Origin: Bacteroides sp. Marseille-P3684
Lineage (GTDB): Bacteria; Bacteroidota; Bacteroidia; Bacteroidales; Bacteroidaceae
Assembly: GCF_900291465.1 (NCBI RefSeq)
Contig: NZ_LT985808.1
Span: forward strand, 2,606,184 to 2,670,183
Length of the DNA stretch: 64,000 nucleotides
Direction: 5' to 3'
Of this stretch, positions 1 through 10,375 are shown piece after piece (positions within the stretch are counted from its first letter, which is position 1; each line of letters begins with the position of its first letter). The notes beneath the pieces were generated by a model that saw nothing but the letters and a program-made list of their open reading frames with translations, did no database searches and was not told where the DNA came from. The translations under genes were made by a program, and so were the position numbers.

Positions 1-535
<535 letters not shown>

Positions 536-625
536 TCTTGCGGTATTGCTACCGCTACGGATTATACTCTTGGCTCTTGCGTCTTACTGTTATTGGGTTT
601 GTACAACATGTCAAAGATCTTCTTC

Positions 626-658
626 CAATTGACAATTGATAATGGACAATTGACAATT
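626..658. repeat. short CAATTG-rich repeat in the 23S-tRNA spacer
   Basis: The motif CAATTGACAATTG is followed by GATAATGGA and a second GACAATTGACAATT, giving several near-copies of GACAATTG within 33 bp. This AT-rich simple repeat lies in the transcribed spacer between tRNA-Ala and 23S. No gene is seen in it, and it may contribute to the rRNA processing stem. Confidence 0.6.
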
Positions 659-666
659 CTGGACTG

Positions 667-740
667 TGGAGAATAACGGATTCGAACCGTTGACCCCCTG
701 CTTGCAAAGCAGGTGCTCTAGCCAGCTGAGCTAATCCCCC
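667..740 (-). tRNA. tRNA-Ala(TGC)
   Basis: The reverse complement folds as a 74-nt tRNA. The acceptor 5' GGGGGAT pairs with 3' ATTCTCC (two G-U pairs) and the discriminator is A. The anticodon stem CCTGC/GCAGG encloses a loop with TGC, and the T-loop reads TTCGAAT. No CCA is encoded. It sits in the 16S-23S spacer next to tRNA-Ile, the usual arrangement in this phylum. Confidence 0.97.
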
Positions 741-814
741 TTCGTTTTCCGGGCGGCAAAGGTACGCTTTTCTGTACGTTCCGCAAGCGGATGCCCGGAC
801 TTTTTTTTTCGGAG

Positions 815-888
815 TAGTCCCAGGCAGAGTTGAACTGCCGACCTCTACATTATCAGTGTAGCGCTCTAACCAACTGAGCTATAGGACT
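815..888 (-). tRNA. tRNA-Ile(GAT)
   Basis: The reverse complement folds as a 74-nt tRNA. The acceptor AGTCCTA pairs with TGGGACT and the discriminator is A. The D-arm contains AGCTCAGTTGG, the anticodon loop carries GAT and the T-loop reads TTCAACT. No CCA is encoded. It lies between 16S and tRNA-Ala, so the operon order is 16S-Ile-Ala-23S. Confidence 0.97.
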
Positions 889-1017
889 GTCAGTCTAACC
901 TCAATCTGCCCGGACAGTGCCCGGCTTCTCTGGTTCTCCTTCATATCTTTACAAACAAACATCAGCAGTACAAGACCGGATAGAAAAGCCTACATCCTAT
1001 CGGAATCTCAAAGCTCC

Positions 1018-2554
<1,537 letters not shown>

Positions 2555-2747
2555 ATGAATTTCTTTAATCTCTTTTGCCCGGATTCCGATTTCCTTTTGA
2601 CTTATTGTCCAGGTTTTGACGTTGACCTTTCATACCCATTCCGCTGATAACCAATCATCAGCAGAGCTCTTGTACTACTTGTCTGTTTGTTGCATTCTTT
2701 TCAAGTATCTAACGCTTTGCAGCGGCTTTCCTTATCGAAAGCGGATG

Positions 2748-2779
2748 CAAAGGTAGAGCTTTTGCATATTCCCTCCAAA
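2748..2779 (-). promoter_or_regulatory. rRNA operon promoter (Bacteroidota type)
   Basis: On the minus strand the -33 element TTTG (2776-2779) is followed by exactly 20 nt and then the -7 element TACCTTTG (2748-2755). This matches the Bacteroidota consensus TTTG-N19-21-TAnnTTTG. It lies ~190 bp upstream of the 16S 5' end, leaving a transcribed leader. An AT-rich stretch lies just upstream (about 2790-2810) and could act as an UP-like element. Confidence 0.85.
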
Positions 2780-3003
2780 CATTCTACGCACTTTTTTTGA
2801 ATATTTTTTGAGCCTTTCTCCTAAGGGTTTCATTAACAGATATGTTTTACAACATGTTTTTCGGGGATTGTTACGGGGATGTGACGGGAAAACGGGCGGG
2901 GAATGGTGGATTGGGATGGAGAGAGCAGGATGTTTGTTTGCGTTTGTTTACATTTTAAAAGGGAATTACAGAATTGACGGGTATGGAAAACCTATATAAT
3001 AAT

Positions 3004-3215
3004 GTAGGGGCGACCGGTCTGGTCGCCCGGTCCAATCATTATTGCCACGTTATTATGGGCGACAATATTATTTGTTGGCGATTGAATGGTGGTAATTGGA
3101 TGTTGGCGATTGGTTGTTTATGGAATGTGCACTGATGAACCAACCATCCGTTATTGGGTCGGGCGTTATTGGACCATTCATTGTTGGACCGGGCGACCAG
3201 ACCGGTCGCCCCTAC
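3004..3215. repeat. 212-bp element bounded by perfect 32-bp inverted repeats
   Basis: Positions 3004-3035, beginning GTAGGGGCGACCGGTCTGG, are repeated exactly in inverted orientation at 3184-3215. Each arm also contains its own palindrome GGCGACC-GGTCT-GGTCGCC. The ~148-bp interior is T/G-rich (several TTGGCGATTG and TTATTGG motifs) and encodes nothing recognisable. The size and the long perfect terminal repeats resemble a non-autonomous MITE-like element or a giant hairpin repeat. No target-site duplication is obvious. Confidence 0.75.
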
Positions 3216-3536
3216 ATTCGTGTGGTGGACGTCCCGGAATTACGTTTTGACAAAATGTCAAACGAAGGTTCTGAGAGTGCCAATCCTCGCACCAAAATAC
3301 GATTTGGTGGATTTCGTGGTATTCTCAGGCGATTCGCAAAATGCAGATTGTTGCATACAGGGGCGTTGGAACGACATTACGGAGGATGTTGAGGTTGAAG
3401 GAGTATCATTGTTCTGTTTCCCGTTCCTTACATCCCTCTTTTTATTACCTTCCGATTTGTTGACAGCACCCTTCTTCTAGAGAGTGAAACTCACTTCTTT
3501 TTACTTTCATTTTCCAAAGATTTGACTTCCGGGCAC

Positions 3537-3624
3537 GAAACAATTGTGTTTGGCAGGTGAAACTATATTGTTTGAGGCGGCAAACTATATTGTTTGGCGC
3601 GCGAAACAATATTGTTCCGGGCAC
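3537..3624. repeat. 22-bp-period palindromic array A (4 units)
   Basis: Four consecutive 22-bp units start at 3537, 3559, 3581 and 3603. Each begins with a ~15-bp near-palindrome of the type GAAACAATATTGTTT (variants GAAACAATTGTGTTT, GAAACTATATTGTTT and CAAACTATATTGTTT), followed by a G/C-rich 7-bp spacer such as GAGGCGG. The period is exact. The array is extragenic and lies beyond the 3' end of the flavoprotein gene. Confidence 0.85.
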
Positions 3625-3822
3625 GTTTTGCCTGTTTTTCGAAAATGAAATGTATAGTTTTCTAAAATGAAGGGTATTTTCCCGGCATTCCGTTTGCAAT
3701 CATTCACGTTTCGTCTCCAGATTATCGGATTTTTGAAAAGGACGAGTTAGCGAGAAAGGTCATTTTTCATGCCTGATGATAGTAAATACCTCAATTCGCT
3801 GACATCCTGTTATTTTTCCTTA

Positions 3823-4407
3823 TCAGGAGAGCAACTTCCTTACTGCCCGACGGCAACGCTCCAAATCTTTTGCATCAACCGGTTTTTGACGCGTGCCTCC
3901 CCGCTCTATGCATACACGCAAGCGGAAGCCACTCCATTTCAATACTTCCTTCAAGGCACGAATCACCCCTCTCGTCTGATTAAACCATCTATTAAATGGA
4001 TAGGGAGTCGTGGAAGTGCTCACCATAATCGCCAGCTTTCCTTTATGCAGCGGACGGGGACCATATTTCCCCTCTCCAATCAATCCATACACCATCCGAT
4101 CAAGCAGGACTTTAAGCGTTCCCGGCATATTGCCCCAATAACAGGGTGCTCCTATTATCAAAGCATCACAACAATTAATCCGATGCAACGTGCGTTGTGC
4201 ATCGTCTTCCGGTAAAACGCATTCCAAACGCGAACGACACACCATGCATCCGGTACAGGGAGCTACCTGCAAATCGGATACATTGACCCAATCGACATGT
4301 ACACCGTGTGCCAGCGCTTCCTCACGCATGGCTTCAAGCATACGCGAGAGATTGCCCTTCCGACGTGGACTGGCATTGATAATCAGCAAATGTTCTACCT
4401 TACTCAT
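3823..4407 (-). CDS. flavodoxin-fold NAD(P)H-dependent FMN reductase / iron-sulfur flavoprotein-like
   Basis: This 194-residue protein has the NADPH-dependent FMN reductase fold. The N-terminal strand-loop IINASPRRKGNLSRML (residues 9-24) is the FMN phosphate-binding loop. Cysteines 51, 54, 57 and 63 form CX2CX2CX5C, matching the compact CX2CX2CX4-7C motif that binds a 4Fe-4S cluster in archaeal-type iron-sulfur flavoproteins. It may therefore pass electrons from a reduced carrier through FMN; substrate and partner are unknown. Its start codon overlaps the end of the upstream helicase-nuclease gene by 8 bp, so the two are probably co-transcribed and translationally coupled. Cluster binding is inferred from motif spacing only. 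Confidence 0.82.
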   Translation of the reverse strand: MSKVEHLLIINASPRRKGNLSRMLEAMREEALAHGVHVDWVNVSDLQVAPCTGCMVCRSRLECVLPEDDAQRTLHRINCCDALIIGAPCYWGNMPGTLKVLLDRMVYGLIGEGKYGPRPLHKGKLAIMVSTSTTPYPFNRWFNQTRGVIRALKEVLKWSGFRLRVCIERGGTRQKPVDAKDLERCRRAVRKLLS

Positions 4408-7228
4408 GGATTAAATGATAATTTCCTCCCAAGCACGTTGATTCATAGACCTGCAGGGCATGCACCAACGTTTGTTTGATTTTCTGCTCTTCCCCTGAAC
4501 CCGTTGTCGACAGAACCAGTAAAGGCAAGTCATACTTCCGGAAAACAGATTCTTTCAGTTCATCCCTCAGACTCTGCTCCGTCCCTTCGCGATGGAAACT
4601 GTAGCCATTCACTTCAATTCCCATGACCGGTAATTTACTGACTCTGTTAAACAGCAAAAAGTCCACATGGGTCTTTGCATGCGAAGTGTATTCATACTCC
4701 CGTTGCTCCAGCATCTGTTCTTTATGACGGAAAATAGAGCGTAACGGATAATGCAATACAACCTTCAGGTAAGCATATCCTCCTTCTTCCAGCACTTTCA
4801 GGATCAGCGGATAAAGTAAGTTTTCCGAATCATATTCCGAGACTTTCGGGTGCCGTTCCAGGTATTCCAGACGTTCTTTCGTGTAATGTTCATACAAATA
4901 ATCAAAAATGGACGAGACCTTACTTTCAACGACCGCACAGTTCTGATAGCTGATGTAATGCAGCAAATCTGTGAGATTGCCCTCCTTTTCCTGCTTTTCT
5001 CCGGTCATCACCAGACAGAACTTCTTCTTTGCCCGGGAAACAGCCACATTCAGCATGTTATCATCATCACAAAAGGGTGTAATCTGATTATCCACAGCAC
5101 TGAACACGATAGCGTCATTCTCCCGTCCCTGATACTTATGCACCGTCGCTGCCAGATCCGGTCTGCCAAACTCCTTATTGATGGCATCCACCTGATTATT
5201 GTAAGGAGTAACGATGCCCACATCATCAAAACCAGCCAGCGCGGGGAATACCTCACTCCTGATTACATCTATCTCCCGCTGGTTGCATTTATTCCGGGCA
5301 TGATTGCCTGCAACTGTCGTGAAAGCACTCAAGACATTCTCTTCTCCGGAGTCAGGAGTCATAATCAGCAGTTGCCCTCCATAGAACTTCTGGTTGCAGA
5401 AATTGATGATACGCGGATGGCAACGGTAATGTTCGCACAGCAAGGTCTGCGGAACCTCTTTAATCACTGCCCCAATCGAGGTCAACAAACTGTAAGAGGC
5501 ACAATCGTAACCTTCCGCCAAGTGATAACGCTCCTGCACAATCTTGAAACGCTTCCTGTCATCTTCCGTTACCACATTGGGCAACTGTTGCGAATCTCCC
5601 ACAATCACAGCATTGCGTGCACACGTCAATGCCAGGAAGCCCGTCTCAACAGCTACCTGCGATGCTTCATCGACGATGACATAATCATAAATGGTATTTG
5701 CAGCCAGACAGGAACGTGCCGAAAAGGTCGTGCTCAAGACGATGGGATATTGCTTCAAGACTTCGGAAGAGCGTTTCCACAGGTCTTCCTCCGAAACCAA
5801 GACCGGACGTCCGTCACGATACTTCCGGCAAAGGGCATCTTTCAGCAGGAGCAAGGAGTTCTCAGTCAAGACTGTCATCAAGGCTCCGGCATCCTGACGC
5901 TCCAGCGCTGACTCCAAAGCAGCTATAGCCTCACAAAGTTCCCGGCGACGCTTCGGGTAATACAAGGTCTGCAACCTCGTAATCAACGGAAGCAGATTTT
6001 CCCGCTCCATCCGTTTGGTCAGCCGGAACCAGTAACGGCAGAGGAATTTCAGCAGAAGCCACCTGAATCGTCCGCTCCAGCCATGGATGCCGACAGCAGC
6101 ATCTTCATCCACATAAGGCTGAAGCTCCAGCCACAACCTGAGCAACTTACCAGAAGTGAGGGAGGTGCTTTCCCGAGCGTCCTCTTCACCCAGAGCATGT
6201 TCCTGCTTGAAATGCTCCCATTCCAGGTTTGCAGCTTCCAGCTCCTGCCTCTTAACCGCCAAGTCATTCTGTAGGGAGAACACTGCATCCAACTGCCTGG
6301 AGGCTGTGTCTACCTTCTTTTGGGCATCCTGCACCTCCTCGCTTTGCCAGGAGAGCAACTCCTCGGGAAGAGGAGGTTGGGAACGGATAAATTCTCCCTT
6401 ATTCTCCTTATTGCCTAAGGGAGCGACCATGAAATCAAGACCATACTTTGCCAGCTTCTCCCGGATATTATCTGTTGCCGAATTGTTTGCCGACACCACC
6501 AGGGCGGTCTTGCCACGCATCACGATGTTAGCCAGGATATTCAGAATCGTTTGCGTCTTACCTGTTCCGGGAGGCCCCTGAACGATGCAGACCTGATGGG
6601 TGAAGGCTTGTCTCACCGCCTCTTTCTGACTGGCATTGCTTCCAAACGGATAAATCAGGTTTCCCGGCTCGGTCCTTTTAGGGGACGCCGAATACCCCAG
6701 GTAAAGGGAAGCTACCGTATCGTCGCCTACATAGCTGATAGCCGCATACTGCTTTTCCAGTATTCCTTGCACCGCCTCGTTCTTCCGGGGTTCTCCATTC
6801 TTGCCCAACGGATTCAGCCCGGCGATATGCTTCAGATAATCAAAGACGTCGTTGCTCCTGGAGTTGCACAAGCAATTCGTCACGACCCGGATACATTCAC
6901 CGGGATAATCCCGGTAACGCCCACTGTGAAAGACAATCCGCCAGAAGTCCTGCTCATCGTAAGCATAATGCCACACGTCCTTGAGTCCGGACAGTTCCTG
7001 GCCATTCAGAAAGATACGATTGACATCCGGGGCCGGGTCGACCCATTCACGCATCCGGTTGCCCAGGCATGCCAGGTTCTGCCGGCTATACCTGTAATAT
7101 TTGCTGCTGTTCGTGAAGCGTACCCGGTACATGCCGGCATCATCCTGCTCGAAAGAGGAAATCTCGGCACTCTTCGGCACCCATTTCCCTTCCTTCTTAA
7201 TCAATATATAATGGCTCGGTTCATTCAT
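4400..7228 (-). CDS. superfamily 1 (Upf1/DNA2-like) helicase with C-terminal nuclease-like domain
   Basis: This 942-residue SF1 helicase has Walker A GPPGTGKT (218-225), DEAS Walker B (520-523), GDSQQLP (544-550), YRCHP (601-605), TVHKYQGRE (695-703) and VAVSRAK (729-735). A ~270-residue insertion between Walker A and B (about 250-490) includes a helical, charged stretch. After the helicase core comes a ~190-residue C-terminal domain in which THVDFLLFN (D855) and GIEVNG (E873) look like the metal-binding acid pair of a PD-(D/E)XK or DUF2726/DUF559-type nuclease. The N-terminal ~195 residues are unassigned. It is upstream of, and overlaps, the flavoprotein gene. Helicase-nuclease fusions of this type often act in DNA repair or phage defence, but neither role is proven here. 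Confidence 0.85.
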   Translation of the reverse strand: MNEPSHYILIKKEGKWVPKSAEISSFEQDDAGMYRVRFTNSSKYYRYSRQNLACLGNRMREWVDPAPDVNRIFLNGQELSGLKDVWHYAYDEQDFWRIVFHSGRYRDYPGECIRVVTNCLCNSRSNDVFDYLKHIAGLNPLGKNGEPRKNEAVQGILEKQYAAISYVGDDTVASLYLGYSASPKRTEPGNLIYPFGSNASQKEAVRQAFTHQVCIVQGPPGTGKTQTILNILANIVMRGKTALVVSANNSATDNIREKLAKYGLDFMVAPLGNKENKGEFIRSQPPLPEELLSWQSEEVQDAQKKVDTASRQLDAVFSLQNDLAVKRQELEAANLEWEHFKQEHALGEEDARESTSLTSGKLLRLWLELQPYVDEDAAVGIHGWSGRFRWLLLKFLCRYWFRLTKRMERENLLPLITRLQTLYYPKRRRELCEAIAALESALERQDAGALMTVLTENSLLLLKDALCRKYRDGRPVLVSEEDLWKRSSEVLKQYPIVLSTTFSARSCLAANTIYDYVIVDEASQVAVETGFLALTCARNAVIVGDSQQLPNVVTEDDRKRFKIVQERYHLAEGYDCASYSLLTSIGAVIKEVPQTLLCEHYRCHPRIINFCNQKFYGGQLLIMTPDSGEENVLSAFTTVAGNHARNKCNQREIDVIRSEVFPALAGFDDVGIVTPYNNQVDAINKEFGRPDLAATVHKYQGRENDAIVFSAVDNQITPFCDDDNMLNVAVSRAKKKFCLVMTGEKQEKEGNLTDLLHYISYQNCAVVESKVSSIFDYLYEHYTKERLEYLERHPKVSEYDSENLLYPLILKVLEEGGYAYLKVVLHYPLRSIFRHKEQMLEQREYEYTSHAKTHVDFLLFNRVSKLPVMGIEVNGYSFHREGTEQSLRDELKESVFRKYDLPLLVLSTTGSGEEQKIKQTLVHALQVYESTCLGGNYHLIHE

Positions 7229-7376
7229 GGTCCTAAAACAAACAACGGGTTGACACGTTCATGAGGGGGACGAAGTTCCGGACGAACATTACACTCCTCC
7301 ACTCATCAACCTGCCAACCCGTCACTAAGTTACTTGCTTGTATACGTGCTGACTCCGCACCGGCGTATGGCGGACA

Positions 7377-8867
7377 TCAATAAGCTCGGGCAAAGAGCAC
7401 ACGGCGTGCCGACGGTTTACCGGTCAGCATGTCCACACCCGGCTGGAGACTTTCCTCGTCGGCATCAAACGGAATGCAACGGATGGTTGCCTTGGTTTCT
7501 TCCTTGATGCGCTCCTCTGTCTCGGTCGTACCGTCCCAGTGAGCCAGGATGAAGCCACCCTTCTCTATCTGCTCCTTGAATTGATCCCACGTATCCACCT
7601 TGAAGGTGTGAGACTGACGGTAATTCAGTGCCTTCTGATAGATATTGGCTTGAATCTCATCCAGCAGGTTCTTCACATATTCCTCGATACCGTCGCAAGA
7701 GACTGTATGCTTCTCCAGCGTATCACGACGCATGATTTCCATCGTGTTGTTCTCATAGTCACGGCCTCCCATCACCAGACGGACGGGAACGCCCTTCAGT
7801 TCGTAATCAGCAAACTTGAAGCCCGGACGCTTGTTGTCGGCATTATCATACTTCACCGAAATGCCCAATGCACGCAGACGGTCGACAATGCCAGCCACCT
7901 TTGCATCAATGAGCTTCAACTGCTCGTCACTCTTATAGATAGGCACAATGACAACCTGAATCGGAGCCAACTTCGGGGGCAGCACCAGTCCGTTGTCATC
8001 CGAATGGGACATGATGAGCGCACCCATCAGACGGGTCGACACACCCCATGACGTAGCCCACACGTAGTCCAGTTTGTTATCCTTGTCGACAAACTGCACG
8101 TCAAAAGCCTTGGCGAAGTTCTGTCCCAGGAAGTGCGAAGTACCGCTTTGCAATGCCTTGCCATCCTGCATCAAGGCTTCAATGGTATAAGTATCCAACG
8201 CACCGGCAAAACGTTCATTGGCAGACTTCACGCCTTTCATCACCGGCACTGCCATGTAGTTCTCTGCAAAATCCGCATAGACTCCCAGCATCTTCTGTGC
8301 TTCGGCCTCTGCCTCTTCACGAGTGGCATGTGCCGTGTGTCCCTCCTGCCACAAGAACTCAGCCGTACGCAGGAACAGACGGGTACGCATTTCCCAACGC
8401 ATCACATTGGCCCACTGGTTGCACAAGATGGGCAGGTCGCGGTAAGAGCGGATCCAGTTCTTATATGTACTCCAGATAATCGTTTCCGATGTCGGACGGA
8501 TAATCAGTTCCTCTTCCAGCTTGGCAGCGGGATCGACAATCACCCCACTCCCATCTTCGGCATTTTTCAAACGGTAGTGGGTCACTACGGCACACTCCTT
8601 GGCGAAGCCTTCCACATGTTCAGCCTCACGGCTCAGGTATGATTTCGGGATCAAAAGCGGGAAATAGGCATTCACGTGTCCGGTCTCTTTGAACTTGTCA
8701 TCCAGCACACGCTGCATCTTCTCCCAAATCGCATAGCCATAGGGCTTGATCACCATACATCCACGCACGGGTGATTGTTCAGCCAGGTCTGCCTTTACGA
8801 CCAAATCGTTATACCATTGCGAATAGTTCTCGCTACGCTTGGTCAGTTCTTTCAATTCTTTTGCCAT
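7377..8867 (-). CDS. proS: prolyl-tRNA synthetase (short archaeal/eukaryote-like type)
   Basis: ProRS charges tRNA-Pro with proline in the cytoplasm. The 496-residue length and the N-terminus ([20 protein letters not shown]) match the shorter ProRS class that lacks the editing insertion of E. coli ProRS and carries a C-terminal extension. Class II motif 2 is seen around [26 protein letters not shown], and motif 3-type residues fall in [19 protein letters not shown]. The start ATG at 8867 follows a -7-like element, TACTTTTG on the minus strand (8912-8919). It appears monocistronic: the helicase gene downstream begins ~150 bp further on. Confidence 0.97.
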   Translation of the reverse strand: MAKELKELTKRSENYSQWYNDLVVKADLAEQSPVRGCMVIKPYGYAIWEKMQRVLDDKFKETGHVNAYFPLLIPKSYLSREAEHVEGFAKECAVVTHYRLKNAEDGSGVIVDPAAKLEEELIIRPTSETIIWSTYKNWIRSYRDLPILCNQWANVMRWEMRTRLFLRTAEFLWQEGHTAHATREEAEAEAQKMLGVYADFAENYMAVPVMKGVKSANERFAGALDTYTIEALMQDGKALQSGTSHFLGQNFAKAFDVQFVDKDNKLDYVWATSWGVSTRLMGALIMSHSDDNGLVLPPKLAPIQVVIVPIYKSDEQLKLIDAKVAGIVDRLRALGISVKYDNADNKRPGFKFADYELKGVPVRLVMGGRDYENNTMEIMRRDTLEKHTVSCDGIEEYVKNLLDEIQANIYQKALNYRQSHTFKVDTWDQFKEQIEKGGFILAHWDGTTETEERIKEETKATIRCIPFDADEESLQPGVDMLTGKPSARRVLFARAY

Positions 8868-9171
8868 TGCTTTATCTTGTTTTGATTATTACTCTTCGAT
8901 TTTTGCGAATGCAAAAGTAGTAATTTTCTAAAAAAGAGGCTCCATCTTTGACTTAATAAGTTAGGCGGAAGCGCGTGCGGTATCCGTACATTATTCTTCT
9001 ACCTCCTTCTGTCTCCTTGTCTACCCTTCTGCCGACAGAGCTGCTACCTCGCCATGAAGAAGCAGAAAATTAGACTAAATATTAATAAAAGCGGACTTTT
9101 TTAGCAACACTTTGTCAGATAAAGCCTATATTTGTCGATACAAAACGTGACATTAAATCATTAAAATTGAC
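8868..9171. other. divergent intergenic region proS / OmpA-like gene
   Basis: This 304-bp gap holds the promoters of two divergent genes. A minus-strand -7 element TACTTTTG lies at 8912-8919 for proS, and a plus-strand -7 element TATATTTG at 9127-9134 for the OmpA-like gene. Neither has a convincing -33 TTTG at the right spacing. I see no RNA gene or repeat in the remainder. Confidence 0.55.
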
Positions 9172-9891
9172 ATGAATATGAAAGGTATCAAAACAACTTC
9201 CTTGTTACTCAGCGGCCTGTTGGTATTGGGCAGTTGCGGTAATATGAACAACACCACGAAAGGTGGATTAATCGGTGCCGGCGGCGGTGCTGCATTGGGC
9301 GGCATCATCGGAGGTCTCGTAGGCAAAGGCAAAGGTGCAGCTATCGGCGCAGCCATCGGTACGGCTGTCGGAACAGGTGCAGGAGTCATCATCGGCAAGA
9401 AAATGGACAAAGCTGCAGAGGCAGCCCGTCAGGTAGAAGGTGCACAAGTGGAACAAATCACCGACGCAAACGGCTTGCAGGCTGTGAAGGTAACATTCGA
9501 TTCGGGTATCCTCTTCAACACCAGCAGCTCTGCCCTGAGCGCATCGGCACAAAGCGCACTGAGCAAGTTTGCCAACAATGTCCTGAAGCAGAACAACACC
9601 ATGGATATTGCCATCAAGGGTTATACCGACAATCAGGGATGGCGCAACAGTACGGCTGAACAAAGCGTACAGAAGAACATCCAGCTGTCACAACAACGTG
9701 CACAAAGCGTTTCTTCCTACTTGCTGAACTGCGGCGTAGCCTCCAGCCAGATCAAGTCAGTTGAAGGTCTGGGCGAGGCTAATCCCGTAGCCGACAACTC
9801 GACCAAGGAGGGACAGGCACAGAACCGTCGCGTAGAAGTCTACATGTACGCCAGCGAACAGATGATTCGCGATGCCGAAGCAGGTAAGTAA
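9172..9891 (+). CDS. OmpA-family lipoprotein with glycine-zipper region
   Basis: This 239-residue protein is predicted to be outer-membrane anchored. A signal peptide ends in the lipobox LGSC (lipidated Cys22). Residues ~31-75 form a Gly/Ala-rich glycine-zipper helix pair (repeated GAAIGAAIGT-type motifs), which is likely membrane-inserted or oligomerising. The C-terminal OmpA domain (about 100-232) carries the peptidoglycan-binding signature around IAIKGYTDNQG and NRRVEVYMY. The organisation matches the YiaD/Pal class that ties the outer membrane to peptidoglycan. A second in-frame ATG lies two codons in. A strong hairpin terminator follows at 9922-9953, so the gene is probably a single transcription unit. 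Confidence 0.92.
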   Translation: MNMKGIKTTSLLLSGLLVLGSCGNMNNTTKGGLIGAGGGAALGGIIGGLVGKGKGAAIGAAIGTAVGTGAGVIIGKKMDKAAEAARQVEGAQVEQITDANGLQAVKVTFDSGILFNTSSSALSASAQSALSKFANNVLKQNNTMDIAIKGYTDNQGWRNSTAEQSVQKNIQLSQQRAQSVSSYLLNCGVASSQIKSVEGLGEANPVADNSTKEGQAQNRRVEVYMYASEQMIRDAEAGK

Positions 9892-9921
9892 AATCATCAC
9901 ATCCATATTAAATGAATTGTC

Positions 9922-9953
9922 AGAAAGGAGGCACCTCACGGCGCCTCCTTTCT
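9922..9953 (+). terminator. terminator of the OmpA-like gene
   Basis: A perfect 11-bp stem (AGAAAGGAGGC / GCCTCCTTTCT) with a 10-nt loop is followed by TTGGTTTT, 30 bp after the stop codon. Confidence 0.85.
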
Positions 9954-10046
9954 TGGTTTTCAAAGGAAAGCTTCCCGGGCTGCAAGGGGGACAGACACCG
10001 GAAAGCTCTAGAGAAAAACATAAAGAGCATGCTATCAGTAACCTTA

Positions 10047-10244
10047 AACCCAAATCGGTCATTAGACCGCTCAAAGTTCTCTTTGTTTCAAAAGAGCAAG
10101 CTCTTTGAGCATCTTGTCCACCTCTGTCGGCATCTTCTTCCTCGTTCTGTCTCGACGTAGCCCGCTACGTCTTCAACAAAACGAGAAACAAGCTGCAGGA
10201 CAGATGCGAACAATCTACTCAAACTCAAATGACCGATTTGGGTT
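10047..10244. repeat. 198-bp element with 17-bp terminal inverted repeats and inner hairpins
   Basis: AACCCAAATCGGTCATT at 10047-10063 is repeated exactly in inverted orientation at 10228-10244. Inside are nested inverted repeats: GCTCAAAG/CTTTGAGC near 10069-10110, GACGTAGC/GCTACGTC near 10154-10172, and CTCG/CGAG flanks around the second. No coding frame looks real. It may be a MITE-like palindromic element or a structured RNA. It lies between the OmpA-like terminator and array B. Confidence 0.65.
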
Positions 10245-10309
10245 AAACCCAAATCATGCTTATACTATCCGGCGGATAGACTTCGTCTATGCCGTACTTC
10301 AACCGACCA

Positions 10310-10375
10310 AAGTATGATACTTAGGCCCCCTAAGTATCATACTTTGGCAGGCTAAGTATTATACTTTGCCTCATC
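10310..10375. repeat. 22-bp-period palindromic array B (3 units)
   Basis: Units start at 10310, 10332 and 10354. Each begins with the 13-bp palindrome AAGTATNATACTT (N is G, C, T in order), followed by a 9-bp spacer such as AGGCCCCCT or TGGCAGGCT. The last unit runs over the stop codon of the neighbouring minus-strand lipoprotein gene (10371). The same core recurs in array C at 32338. Confidence 0.88.

Larger units (their letters stand above)
2555..3822. other. gene-free gap between the rRNA operon and the flavoprotein gene
   Basis: About 1.27 kb with no convincing gene; the short open frames lack family resemblance. It holds the rRNA leader and promoter, a 212-bp inverted-repeat element (3004-3215), a tetrameric 22-bp palindromic array (3537-3624) and a small hairpin GTGAAACTCAC followed by T-rich sequence at 3484-3500. 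The stretch from 3216 to 3483 shows nothing I can name. Confidence 0.7.

Noticed and set aside
2808-3392. Short open frames in the rRNA-upstream gap
   Set aside because: They overlap the inverted-repeat element or run through AT-rich sequence, with no family resemblance or promoter.
4850-5911. Open frame of 353 residues opposite the helicase
   Set aside because: Antisense to the helicase motifs; no independent support.
7243-7322. Weak inverted repeat ACGGGTTG/CAACCCGT between the helicase and proS
   Set aside because: Only 8 bp with a ~60-nt loop; not enough to call a terminator or operator.
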